A stretch of 64,000 nucleotides of DNA, taken from NCBI RefSeq assembly GCF_000327385.1, contig NW_008707025.1:634782-698781 (forward strand). Reading direction: 5' to 3'. The translations under genes and the position numbers were made by a program. Origin of the DNA: Lottia gigantea (Eukaryota > Mollusca > Gastropoda > Lottiidae). Of the stretch, positions 32,701 to 44,309 are shown one piece after another (within the stretch, counting starts at the first letter, position 1; each line of letters opens with the position of its first letter). The notes under the pieces are model-generated. The model searched no databases and was not told where the DNA came from. It saw nothing but the letters and a program-made list of their open reading frames with translations.

Positions 32701-35245
32701 TAAGTTACTCAAATACACATACTAGAAATACCTCAGAAAGACTGAATTTTTTAGTTGATACATGCTGCTCAGGTATATATTGCGTTAGTGTGTGGCCTGT
32801 AAACCAGCCACTAGGGTTAAAAGGGTTAATGATTATAGTTTGTACAATAAGTCACATACTTACATAGGAATGTAGGAAAGTAATATTTAAAACATGTTAT
32901 AATATACTTTATTAAATCCATATCCTGAAAAAATACCATTCCAAATACAATTTACAAATCTATCTATTATACAAAATAATAAAATTTATTATACAATTTA
33001 CAATGTAATTTATAATATAATAGAACTTCTTTAGAATTTGTAATATAATTTCTAATACCATTTTGTAAAATAACTTTTAATACAATATATAGTATAACTT
33101 TCTATACAATTTTTTATATAACTTCTAATACACTTTGCATACAACTTGAATTATACATAAAATGTGACCTTCTAATTTAATCCGTAGTACATGTATAATA
33201 AAATTTAACCTATATTTCAAATCCAATTTTATTAAGTGCTACACTTGGTATATTGAAATAATAGATCAAACTCACTAGATTGGACAGACCAGCATCAGAC
33301 ATATCAAACAACACCACTATTCTAGAATGTCTGTCTTCTTTAAATGCATTGTCAATTGCATAACCTAGAAACTTCTTCACAAAAGGAAGTAGAGCTGCAT
33401 CTTTTTTATGATGTCTGCACACAACATTTACTGAAATTGAAATAATATGTAAAGTACTTTATTAGACAAATTGACCATATTGCGAATTCATCTGATCAAA
33501 ATATGGGGTTGCTCGATTGGTGAGTTCTGCCTGTTACGGATTCATGGAATCAACCAGAAGTTCAATAATACAAGAGATTTCGCATTCCACATGTGCTGAA
33601 AAAATAGTAGGTGCAGGAAGAATTCAAAATGGCCGATAAGAAAATAGATGGGAAAATTTTCATCGAGGCATTTCAAACTGTTCAATGGAGGGCAGAATTA
33701 ATATAATTATGTTTTGATCTAATCGCATGTGAACCTGAAGCTAGATTTTCAGACTGAACAGAAATAAAGTGATGACTGCTGTAACAGATGGTAGAATTCA
33801 ATTCAACACCATTGCTTTATTCCAAAATCATACAAGACTTACATATTCTATGACCATCTTTATCTTTGTTATGAAAATACACAGCTCCCTTTTCCCACAT
33901 CCATTTGTCAAAGGTATCTTCATTTATGTCTGTAAGATAGATTAAATTCTCCTGCTTCAAAAGAAAAGTAGCAGCTTCCATATGATATGTTTATCCTCAT
34001 GAATCATGTCCACAGATGTCTTGGCACAGATGTTATGGATCCCCAAAGATATACAATAAATTCTGGTGGAATCTTGCTCCTGGTATGACATATGTTCAAC
34101 CATAGATAGTTCCAACCTGTTATTCTGTCACATGCTTAAAGGTCATAGTTTGCCATTTTTGGATACCTTCAAATACACCTCAAACTAGAAATTTCAGTTT
34201 CTTTTTCTGGTAGAATACCAAGAAAAGATAAGTTGTCATTTCTACTTTAAAACTTGTATAATTCTGTAAACATATGGATTTGAAAGTTCAAACTTCGACG
34301 ATGAGCTGTGAAAACTATTAATGATTAGCTTAGCTAAAACATTCCCGTTTCTGAGACTGAAGTATGATTGGTCAATTAACGGTTTGCGAATGTGTCCCTT
34401 GATCATTCTCCTATAATTCAACAATGATATACCATAGGACTGTCTTCATACGATTCTAATAGGCTGATATTTCAATCAAAATTTTGATGTTTAAATCTCT
34501 TATACATACCATTCAATTTGATGTCATTTCTCCATTTTAAAGATTCATGAATCAAATCTTCTGGTGGAATATCATTACGTATATATGTAGTTACAAGATC
34601 ATCATCAGATTTTATAGCTTCTAAATCACGACTATCATAAACTTCTTTCTTTATATTATCTACAATAGAAATAAGTTATATAGTTTCCAGATCACGACTA
34701 TGACAAGCATCTTTCTTTATATTATCTACAATAGAAATAAGTTATATAGATTCCAGATCAGGTCATAAACTTCTTTCTTTATATTATCTACAATAGAAAT
34801 AAGTTACATAGATTCCAGATCACGACTATCACAAACATCTTTCTTTATATTAACTACAATAAGTTATAGATTCCAGATCACAACTATCACAAACATCTTT
34901 TTTTTATATTAAGTACAATAGAAATAAGTTATATAGATTCCAGATCACGACTATGGCAAACATCTTTTTTTATATTATCTACAATCGTAATAAGTTATAT
35001 AGATTCCAGATCACGACTATCACAAACATCTTTCTTTATATTAACAACAATAGAAAAAAGTTATATAGATTCCAGATCACGACTATCACAAACATATTTC
35101 TTTATATTATCTACAATAGAAATAGTTATAGATTCCAGCTTGATAACTTCTTAAATCAAAATTCTGTAAATATCATTATCCTACCTGCATATTTGGTCTC
35201 AAAATTAGTTCGAATAGTTTTAACTGTTGGTTCCTCTTTGGTCAT
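26800..35245 (-). CDS. MOSPD2: MOSPD2: CRAL-TRIO and MSP-domain ER contact-site tether
   Basis: Fourteen coding exons on the minus strand, all phase-consistent: 35185-35245, 34510-34659, 33843-33929, 33276-33430, 32864-32924, 32576-32614, 31958-32082, 30986-31072, 30176-30271, 29516-29601, 28910-29106, 28277-28400, 27736-27847, 26800-26973. They join to 517 residues (human about 518). CRAL-TRIO-type lipid-binding region at about residues 20-230 (VVLFDMSDAGLSNL, MLIYEMPWIFN, HMGGT). MSP domain from about 312, with the FFAT-binding signature KVKTTSPEKYRVRPSSG at 349-365 and DKFLIMAMEV further on. A single membrane segment (about 483-500) follows. In mammals MOSPD2 anchors in the ER and binds FFAT-motif proteins at membrane contacts. 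The C-terminus runs about 17 residues past the membrane segment. Exon 12 starts at GTTTCAG after the AG at 28401-28402; the next AG breaks the frame. Confidence 0.94.
28010..28220. repeat. Dispersed repeat in MOSPD2 introns, copy 1
   Basis: Ordered short matches with about 33500-33720, for example 'gcagaaaaaatagttggtgc' against 'gctgaaaaaatagtaggtgc' and 'aattcagaatggc' against 'aattcaaaatggc'. Unclassified and non-coding. Confidence 0.5.
28565..28760 (-). mobile_element. tRNA-SINE body, minus orientation
   Basis: It shares 'gagggaaattttgc', 'tcgagggatctttaac' and 'cacagcctgtagcaca' with the better copy at 43835-44060. It lies in MOSPD2 intron 11. It lacks the tRNA-like head and the 3' tail. 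Confidence 0.65.
31355..31720. repeat. AT-rich minisatellite (TTATTCAA)
   Basis: Roughly forty short units of 'ttattcaa' and 'ttattcaattttat' run in MOSPD2 intron 7. The long Phe/Tyr/Ile-rich frame across it is low-complexity and not a gene. Confidence 0.9.
33500..33790. repeat. Dispersed repeat in MOSPD2 introns, copy 2
   Basis: Partner of 28010-28220, here in intron 3. Non-coding. Confidence 0.45.
34155..34400 (+). repeat. Unclassified dispersed repeat
   Basis: It begins near 'ccttcaaatacacctcaaac' and contains 'cccgtttctgagactgaag' and 'gattggtcaa'. The same blocks occur at 39860-39965 (+, with an internal deletion) and at 62575-62805 in reverse. It lies in MOSPD2 intron 2. No ends, target duplications or coding sequence were recognised. 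Confidence 0.6.
34640..35135 (-). repeat. Tandem copies of the MOSPD2 exon 2 acceptor junction
   Basis: Read on the minus strand, each ~66-bp unit holds the end of intron 1 (ttctattgtag) and about 44 nt of exon 2. The true exon starts at 34659, and about seven further copies lie upstream, spaced 62-66 bp (block starts at 34651, 34717, 34779, 34845 and onward). Copies read DNIKKDACHSRDLETI or similar and then hit TAA, so an upstream acceptor would terminate translation. Confidence 0.9.
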
Positions 35246-35953
35246 TTTCAATCTATAAGGAAAGATATTCCTAAATAAGCTTACATTACATATTGTTATG
35301 GGCTGAATATTAGACAAAATATTTTAATTTTGTAATACAGTCAAGTAACCTAATTTCGTATGTCTGGAAATGATATATAATTTATATGTAGGACCTTGCG
35401 TGACCTCTGCATTTGCATGTTTTGATAAACATACGTTATCTCTATAACGTCATCCTGCAGTGTCGTCTGCTAGAATATATTCCAGTGAACAAAGTCAAGT
35501 GACAAACTAGTGGATTTCATGTTAGCAGAAAAATTCTATATTGGAACACAATGTAGGTCATATTCTTATTTTGTTTATATTTAATTAAGCAATAAATTAC
35601 TCTTACATTTTACTGATCTTATTTGTCAGTCACTATTTCTTTTTTAAAAAATCATTGTTCTTTGAAGAAATTGTCTTTAGTTATAATGACTTGATATTTA
35701 AGATAAAATCTAAGAATTGATAATTACACCACTAGATATCCATACAACGTGTTTTTCTCGTGGAACTATTGCTCTGAAACCAAATGAATGAAGACATAAA
35801 TCTACTTTCATTTTGTTTACATTCAGGTCAACAGTTTATTTGATGTAGGGTAAACCTACTATATTTTAGACAATTCCAATCCTCTACTTCGAGTAGAAAA
35901 AACGAAGTTAATTGTTTCATTATATACATGTACTATTATTATATTAACATTAC

Positions 35954-36020
35954 CTCGCTTTAGTTTCTTCTCAGATGAATATAAAAATGTTTTTAGTCAA
36001 AATCCCGGAAGTCAACTGAC
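35954..36020 (-). promoter_or_regulatory. MOSPD2: MOSPD2 5' UTR exon and ETS site
   Basis: The first coding exon has an acceptor (cttatag) just before 'attgaaaATG', implying a non-coding exon upstream. A donor AAAGCGAG|GTAATG ends at 35954, and an ETS core (cccggaagt, 36004-36012) lies about 50 bp behind it. This is the likely transcription start. The right boundary is approximate. Confidence 0.5.
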
Positions 36021-36639
36021 ATTGTCAAAGATCAGGTAGTGTTGTAAAACAAGATACGGATTTAGGAAATTTGCCTCTTAGGTTTGTAATGTAGGTAGAT
36101 GACAAGTTAACGTTCGCTTCCAGCCAGGAGCATTTATAAGAGATGGTTGAATTTGAAACGTCACCAATTACAACTAGTTCTTGACTTGGTTTGGAAAATA
36201 ATATTGTAGAGAAAAAAAATTACAATAGTATATTATCTAGAACCAAAGCTTAATTCCTTGAACGCTTTTAAGGCGATACGACATAAACAAATCGGCTCGA
36301 GTTATTTTCCACGTTTGACCAGATTTATGGCTTCTATTTGCCACGTTGAGAAATTGAAATTTAAACGAACTGAAATTTTCTCGATGATTTATTTACCGAT
36401 GATTTTATTGTCGTCACCAATTATTTTAACGTGAAATATGATCAACGACAACTTTGACAACAAAAGCAGTTAACGCTTACCAAAGACAGAATACAGTAGG
36501 CCTATGAACAGAATGAATGTAAAATAGGCCTTAGCTTCCACTGAAATAGATGCATCACAATTTTCTAAAGCAAATTCATTGCGCTGTAGTAAGAAAAATT
36601 CACTGGGTAGGAACATGAAATTAGGAAGAAGGCAACTTG

Positions 36640-37145
36640 AGATGGTGGAGATGGGTATGTATACCTACCTTCAGTGTTGGGTGTTGGGAGCCGCCCACCC
36701 ATGTCCGTCCGTCCACAATTGCTCGTAAACACTCTACAAGACACAATTCTTGACGGATTTTGACAATATGAACCCTATTGAAAATAAGAAGAATCGAAAA
36801 ATATTTAGTATGAGTTATTGTCCTTGTTCTTGAAAACGCGTCCAATTTTTAGCCCGTAAACACTCTAGAAGACACAATTCTTGACAGATTTTGACGAAAC
36901 TTGACATGAGTGTTTGTTATCACCCAAGGATAAACCCTATTGAAAATCAGAAAAACTGAAAAATATTTAGCATGAGTTATTGCCCTTGTTCTTGAAAACG
37001 CGTTCAATTTTTCATCTCGTTAACACTCTAGATCGGACAATTCTTGACGGATTTTGATTGGTGTGAGTGTTCGTAATCACCCAGGGATAAACTCTAATGA
37101 AAATCAGAAAAATCGAAAAATATTTAGTATGAGTTATTGCCCTTG
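36640..37145. repeat. Dispersed element with ~165-bp internal tandem units
   Basis: It begins near 'ccatgtccgtccgtcc'. About three units follow, each containing 'aacactctag', 'attcttgacggattttga', 'gaaaatcagaaaaa' and 'gagttattgcccttgttc'. It is related to the elements at 59832-60415 and 63585-64000, which share the cgtccgtc start and the gagttattgccctt motif. Confidence 0.75.
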
Positions 37146-37147
37146 TT

Positions 37148-37258
37148 CTTGTGGCATTGCAAGACCCACAGACTTCTGAATGAAATTTGCATGGTGCAAA
37201 TTGATCCTTTCAGTGTCCCTGTAACACATAAAAAGTCAAAACATCTTTACAATCGTAT
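37148..37258. mobile_element. CRE-family MITE, right arm only
   Basis: 'gtggcattgcaagacccac', then 'catggtgcaaattgatc' and 'cagtgtccctgtaacac', ending 'catctttacaatcg'. It abuts the preceding tandem element. The left arm is absent. Confidence 0.6.
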
Positions 37259-37701
37259 TCATATTTAAAGTACAACAGTCTAGAAATTTCGACATAAAAC
37301 ATTAGGTAAATACATCGACATCAAAGGAAATTTTCTTAAAACAAAGATGATTTAATCTGATTTCTACAATCTGGAATCGATGAAAGCAATAGTAAATAGT
37401 AATGCATTTAAAACTTATACTTATATGGTTTTATTTTTGGCAAAGTTATTCAGGTTTTTCAATCCCTGGTTTTGCTTGAAAGGTTGCAAATAGTCGAATG
37501 AACAGGGGTGTTTTGGAACAAACCAAACAAATTACAAATATATTTAAAACAAATTACGATATTCAAAATGAAAAAGTAATTGACAATTACCAGCTTAACT
37601 ATTGTTACCATTGTACAACACAACTCTTCTTCTCTCTTACATCTTACACCACAAAGAGGTTGACAGTCAAACGACACATTCAACAGACTGACAATTCCAA
37701 T

Positions 37702-37998
37702 CTTATTAAAATTAGACCAAACTTTCGTTCCGATTACTTCAGTTAGGGTCTAACGGCAGCCCTCTTGAACTTTCGTCAAATTAACCTTTTGACCTAACTC
37801 AATGACGTCTGCGTTAACCATTTATATTTCCACCCTCTCATGCGGTGGCATTTTGTGATGCGGCGTTTATCAGTTTAGGACACAAGTTTAATTTTACGAC
37901 CGTTCAAGAGGGCTGTCGTTAGACTTTAACTGAAGTGGCCATATCAAAAATATAAGCTAAAAAAAAGGTAACGAAAGTTTTAATTTAATTTTAATCAG
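37702..37998. mobile_element. Fold-back MITE with long inverted repeats
   Basis: Inner arms 'gtctaacggcagccctctt' and 'aagagggctgtcgttagac' are nearly exact reverse complements. Outer arms (about 37702-37745 and 37920-37998) share 'ttaaaatta', 'aactttcgtt' and 'acttcagtta' in inverted order. It is about 300 bp and non-coding, and ends about 180 bp from the receptor gene stop. Confidence 0.8.
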
Positions 37999-38178
37999 AC
38001 TGGACAAATTCGACATCAATGACTAGTTTCCCCAACTGAGTTACCTTAGTATTAAATCATTGTTAAATCAAGGAGACCATTTTGACTCACTACTTCCTTT
38101 TAAATCAAATTCTTAATGTTCGCTCATATTTGATGGCGAGCGTGTCCTGCCTTTTTGTGACAAGAATACGTCAAAGGT

Positions 38179-41100
38179 TCATTTCTTCATATTGCTAGTC
38201 TCACTTTGTACGTCTGTTATGCACTGACAAAACACAGCTCTGTATTTCTTCAAGACCTTTTTATTTATAATTAAGGACCAGAGAAGAAAAACGCCTTGAG
38301 ATCCATTCAAAAAGACTGCCATATACTCCAAAATAAAAAAATCAAAGAAATTAGTCATCAATGAAACTGTCCAAAATACGCCAGTAACAACCGATAATTT
38401 CAAATAGATGTAAACATTATTTCTTTCCCCGGTTTGTTTGCCTTCTGGTTTAACACGATGAATAGTTATAACAGTCAAAATAAAGAAAATAACATTACTT
38501 ATAATAACAAGACATAATGGAATAACAAACGAATAGAGAACTAATAATGTGCTTGACAAATAACAAATATCACCCCCAAATCCAAGTTCTTTACCATCCG
38601 ATAGTATAATGTTAGTAATAATGGTAACGGATACTATAAGAACTGGACAGCCATAACCATAAATACAATAGATCATACTTTGCTTTACAGTTGCACGAGA
38701 GGCACTGATCACAAATTTTCCCACAACAAATACTTTGAACATGTGATATGAACAAATGTTCATCCAAAATAATGTATTTAAGGAAAAGAAATGAGTGAAA
38801 ATTCCGATAATTTTACATAATGTTACTTGTTTCATTCTATCAAAGCCAACCATTAACATCAATTGCGCCATGAATAAATTCCAGCAAAGAATCAAATTAT
38901 TGATTCCTGGTTGTGTTCTCAGTTCATTAAATACGGTATAAGTCATAATAATAATGACTAACGATATCATCGAAAATGAAACACATGTAATAGTAACATA
39001 CCATAATGATACATCAAAGCTATTGGAATTATCAGAAATGTAAAGCGTTTCATTAGTGCGAACAGAGTTAGTCATGGATAAGATTATATCAAAACAAACT
39101 GAGAGCTTGTTCTTGGTGATTGAAAAGTAACCTTGAACAAGTGTCAGATTAAAGTGTTTGATGAAGGCTGAGCCTTTAACAAATTTGTATTCTGATTGTT
39201 CAAATTCTATATAGGAACATGTCAGTTCATTGGTAACCAGCTCAAAATCTAATTCAGAGGAAATATGCCGAGTCTTTTCCACAGAGCAACATAATCTAGT
39301 TTTTCTTTCTGATTTAAAATATCTAAAAACGTGATGATCGGTTTGGTTTAATTCATACGTATTGACCGTTAAAATAACGTTAAAACCAAAGTTTTCCACT
39401 GCTCTCCCAATAAACATTAACTTATGTTCAACATACGTAAGCCTGATATCTTCAGTTACTTCAAACCAAACATGTAGCAAGACAAGAGAATAATCCAAAA
39501 ATTTTATTTGATATGATGCTTCAATTTGAAAAGATATTGAACTTAATTTGGCTTGGAATTGAAACATCATGTGACCAATAATTTGGTTAATATTAGAAAC
39601 GAGATGAGTGGTATATAATTTAAGTTGTAGAACTAAGTGATATTTGGTACCAAGAGCTGTTTTGTTATTAGATACACATAACCCGTCTTCCAAAATTTTA
39701 TCTCCATGACATTTTATTGGTCGACATTTTCTCTGGAATAAAAAATTAATATTTCATATCAACATAAGGGGCACATTCGTCAATTACGGGAGTGGTTGGG
39801 GTCTAGAAAATATTTAAATAGTCTTCTGAAGTACTAGAAATGTACAAAAAGTCGTATTATTCCTTCAAAAATACCCCAAACTAGGAATTTCTCTTTCTAT
39901 TTCCCGTTTCTGAGACTAAACTACGATTGGTCAAACATATCACGAATCCGTTTGCTCTTTATTCTTAAAGTGAATATTTTTTCCAATGTGATCTCTGCAT
40001 TTTCTTTTATTAAAATAATTATAAAACAGGAACTATAGTCACATTTATAGACTTTATAACATTTATGTAAACTTCTCGAACGAACATATCTTTGATTATA
40101 TTATGTTTTAAAATAATGGTGACTAAAAGCTGAACTTGTTTGGATATTTCTTACGACCTCGACACTGAACCCATTAGCACCTTTTCGGTTTATTAAAGCG
40201 AAGAGAAGAAAATCTATTATTGATCATATGAATAGTTGTAGTTTAAGCGATCTGATGGAATCTTTATTTAAAAGAAATTACTAGCCTCGGGCACCCGGAT
40301 ACGAGGATATAGTACGGGACATTCCATTGATTTTTCTGTTAAGAAACTTTCAACTTCCACCAAGGGAGAAAACTACAATTAAGCATATTCGATCTATAAA
40401 TCTCAAACGACTTGTTTACAGCCGAAACAAAAAGACAACCCCCATAAATTCTTTCAGTTTATTTTAGATACTTTTATCCCCTGATTTTTTTAATACATAT
40501 TGAAGCTCTAAAGTTAATTAATGTTGTCCCGCACCAAACGTCAACCAATCAGATTCAATAGCAACTGACAATAGACTCGGACAATTACAAAGGTTTCAAA
40601 GGCCATCTTTCGTCGAAGCTGTTTGTAGTCAAAGTTGGACTGAATGGTTGAGGCTAAGAAATTACATTTATATTCATTTTAATATTAACAATTTCATTGA
40701 ATTGCTGAGAGAAGATTTGAACGACATTTACAAGCTAAGAGCACATATAACAGAAAACACAAGGGAATATATAATAGTATAACATTTTTTTATTAACAAA
40801 ATACGTAACGCTGCACCACAATTTACACGTAGGTGTCATCTTCAGATGAAATGAAGAAGTAGGGAGTAAACATGGGGATATATAATTTAATTTTTCTTTT
40901 GCGATGCCGGAACAATCGTATTGCTATATATTCCCATATTCTGAAGACGACACTTGTAAATTGTGGTGAAACGTTGCGTATTTTGTTATTAAAGAAGTGT
41001 GTTATACCACAATATTATATTCCCTTGTGTTTTTTGTCATAAATTTCATTGAAGTTATTGAGGGTAACTTACCGAATTGGAATCAAACCATGATGTCATA

Positions 41101-42092
41101 CCATTACAGATAATGGTTTCTTCTTTAAAATCAGGGGTAAATTTGGTTAAAGATATCAACGGATTAATCAATCTTTCTTCTAACGTCTCAAATTCACCAC
41201 CGTTACACTCATAACAAAACATATTTCTGTAGACTTTTCCAACCACATCAACAACTAAACTGAAATATTTCGAGCAAAGGCTAGACAAATTGCTATATTC
41301 TGGGGAACATGTTGATATAATTGGACTCGATCTGTGGCTGTCACATAATCTGACTTTAGCAGATGCTGGTGGTATGAAGTAATATTCAGTATCATGATTT
41401 GGCGGATTTTTAACCGACTCAATCGTCCAATGTACACAATCAGCAGATTTATCAAGGACAGCGCAACCGATATTTATGTAAGTTATATCATTGTTACAAG
41501 TGACCGGGATGAATGTTTTATCGCACAGCACATCCCCGTACATATATCTAAAATGGGTTCTCATATAATATCCAAAATCAGATCCTGGTAACAATTTGAT
41601 ATCCTGGTAAGTGAATTCAGCATCAACGGTGTTTTTATCAGTATTTTTAACAGTATAATCATAACCATAATAATAATCATATTCATCATCATCATCATCA
41701 TAATCATCATCAGGAACTAAGTCGTTTATATTAGTTATGTTTGTAAGTGATTGATCTTTGGTCTTGATTATTTTGGAATTTCGTGGTTGAAATCCATCTA
41801 CTGTTGGAGAAAAGCAGGTCAGACCGTGGTCAATCCGCCTCGTGTGCAAATTATTTTGTATAAGTACATCAATACAACAATCTCCGTAGTACAGACAGTC
41901 CAAATCACAAAAGCATCTTAAACATGTCGGTGACAAGGACAAATTTTTTGATTCACGAAATGTACACTCTTCACAAACTCTCAAAATGGCAAGTTGGTCA
42001 GTTTCAGAATAGACCTGACTGACAATCGGTTGGATGATATAAACTGTAACAAGTAACACAATCTGCATCTCTGTTCTCATTTTAGCTTTCAC
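38179..42092 (-). CDS. Class B/Methuselah-like 7TM receptor with SMB-like N-terminus
   Basis: Two exons on the minus strand, 41073-42092 and 38179-39732, join in phase 0 to 857 residues. A signal peptide (core MQIVLLVTVYIIQPIVS) opens the protein. Residues 40-93 hold nine cysteines in a somatomedin-B-like pattern (CLRCFCDLDCLYYGDCC). An acidic Tyr-rich stretch follows (about 127-148). Seven hydrophobic segments run from about residue 582 to 833. Family-typical features are LRTQPGINNLILCWNLF after TM1, a likely TM3-ECL2 disulphide (C646, C730) and LNGSQGVF in TM7. I see no GPS cleavage motif before TM1, so it resembles Methuselah-like/orphan class B receptors more than cleaved adhesion GPCRs. 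Ligand unknown. It acts at the cell surface through G proteins by family inference. Confidence 0.85.
39860..39965 (+). repeat. Unclassified dispersed repeat, deleted copy
   Basis: It shares 'ccttcaaaaatacc', 'cccgtttctgagactaaac' and 'gattggtcaa' with 34155-34400. It lies in the receptor gene intron (39733-41072). The rest of that intron shows nothing coding. Confidence 0.55.
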
Positions 42093-43829
42093 TATTTAAG
42101 ACATGCATTCAACTGCTAATTGTTATAGGAATCTAATATAGCTTTATATGACTGCTTTCAAAATATATATTTCCAATTGGGTCATTATTGTTTAAGGTAG
42201 GTTCAGTAGACTGTTTGTTAACACTCCTATCAAAAGAATCTTAATACAGATCATAAAGGAGATTAATCTTAACAAACTATTTAAAAAGATGATAGCTTCC
42301 CAATCGAAATACAATAATAGTTGTTGAATATTGAAAAATGACACTTTGATGAACTTTGTAAGGCACTCGTTAATAAAGATAATTATCTCTGTTTGTTTTC
42401 TGCCAAAAACAACAATACGAAATACAAATAAATAGTTAATATAAATAGGAAAAGAAGCCCTACATGCATGAAATGGAGTTTTACATTCTACTTTGTTTAG
42501 ATCATGTTCGCGGCAATATAAACTGGTCCAACATTCCATCTAAAGCTTAGTGAAGCGAGCACATGTGGAGGGGTCCAGTTTAGCGGCAAGAAAAAAACAT
42601 TACACAACCTTTAAACGTCCATAAGCCCAATATTTAAAATAAAGATGACACGCGACTAGCTGGTGTTCTCCATCAAAAGCTATTTGTCCTCCCACGATTG
42701 TTCCTCTTATTGTATCCTATGAATGATTTAAATAGCAACAATGTTTTCAACTTTTGAGTTACCCAAGAATGCTAGACAGGAGGCTTAATTTGCGTTATAT
42801 ACCAAGTACAGAAATTACTACATGTCAATCAAATTGAGACAACCCCACCCTTTTTCGATTAAGTATACGAAGAATGAACTGCTTTGAGGTTCCAACAATT
42901 CAATGTAAGGTTCCAGATATTGTTTAAAGATCATTTGAAAGGAATTTCATCGACTAATTACCGTATCATTTTCAGATGAAATCCAGCACTCGATACGTCA
43001 GCGATTTAATATAATAAGAGATTAATCAGATTTATTGTAGCCTAGTATTTCTTTAGACGAATATAATATTTTAACCAATACAAAAATCGGCGGAGGTTTA
43101 TTTTCCAGACCTTTACTATTTAAGCAGACTGGATAAGCAGAAAAGGCATCTGGACAACAGATATTATGATGAGACTTGCGTCAATCTTACCACAGCCATA
43201 AAATGCTGTCCAGGTGTGGATTGTTAATACGAATAGCAGCATAAGATCTAATCAAATAATACTATAATATGTATGATATGAAATTGGTGTCGATTTTGTC
43301 TTCTGAAAAGGTAAGCGCCTTAGCGGTAATATGCGACAGTATTCCTTTAATGATAGATATGACAACTTTTTGACCATTTAGAGTGTTGTTGTAAATTACT
43401 GAATATAGAAATAGAATATCAACAAAAATGTAGGCCTATTAATTAAAAGTAGCCTTTGTTAATGACGTATAGAACTCTATATGGTGAATGGAATCTAATT
43501 TCATATGAATAATGTTTCGATAGACTTTTTTGAAAGATTAATTATATCTCCGAGGTTTTTAGAAATTTTTTAATACGGATCATTCTGTTATTATGGTAAA
43601 AAAAATAAGACTCAATCCGTTGTAATTGTTATCATTAGAACTGTCATCCCTGCGTGTACTATTACAAATATGATCATTTACTTAATAGAAACAAGTATAT
43701 ACAGTGCATCAAGTCAGATGTTATTGCCCTATACCATACGTAACAATTTATAGAGTTTATATTCAAAAATATATCTGATTGGCAGAAATTGTGAACAAAT
43801 GATCAATATATTGAGAATATTAAATTGAG
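42093..43829. other. Upstream of the receptor gene, no gene seen
   Basis: AT-rich sequence. A minus-strand frame at 42192-42539 begins with six cysteines in 30 residues, but it has no signal peptide and overlaps an apparent SINE 3' fragment (tggagttttacattctac), so I do not call it a gene. Confidence 0.4.
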
Positions 43830-43834
43830 AATGA

Positions 43835-44060
43835 AATAAATGTAGTTTTACGTCCTACTTTTCTGCACCATGTGGGCTATTGAGGACTGACAACGCCATG
43901 CAGGGTGCAATGAGGGAAATTTTGCCAGTACAGTGGCATAAGCCTGCTCTTTTTTGATTTCCAACTGTCGAGGGATCTTTAACGTGCACAGCCTGTAGCA
44001 CACGGGGCCTCGGTTTATTGTTCCATCCATCCACGTCAGCCTCTTACCTGCATCGCTGAC
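43835..44060 (-). mobile_element. tRNA-derived SINE, body and 3' tail
   Basis: In reverse complement it runs from 'agcgatgcaggtaagagg' through 'gcacgttaaagatccctcg' and 'gccactgtactggcaaaa' to 'gtaggacgtaaaactacatt'. This supplies the body missing from shorter copies. The tRNA-like head is absent. Similar molluscan SINEs are known; I do not assign a named family. Confidence 0.75.
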
Positions 44061-44309
44061 AGAGGGTTTAAAAATAACAATAATAAATTCTTATTTGGCT
44101 AACAATTAGGCATAAAGGTTTTTTTACAATCTAGCCTAAACATTAACTGATCAATAATAACATAACACTATAATAGTATATACACAATATAGGCCCTACA
44201 ATCAATCTTCCACTATATACATGTAAATATAGACTATTTTGTACAATTTGAATAAGTTTAAAAAATCGGAAGGTAGAACCCTGGATTAAAAATATGTAAA
44301 CGAAACCTG

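Noticed and set aside
42192-42539. Cysteine-bearing 115-codon minus-strand frame
   Set aside because: No signal peptide, a low-complexity tail, and overlap with an apparent SINE 3' fragment.
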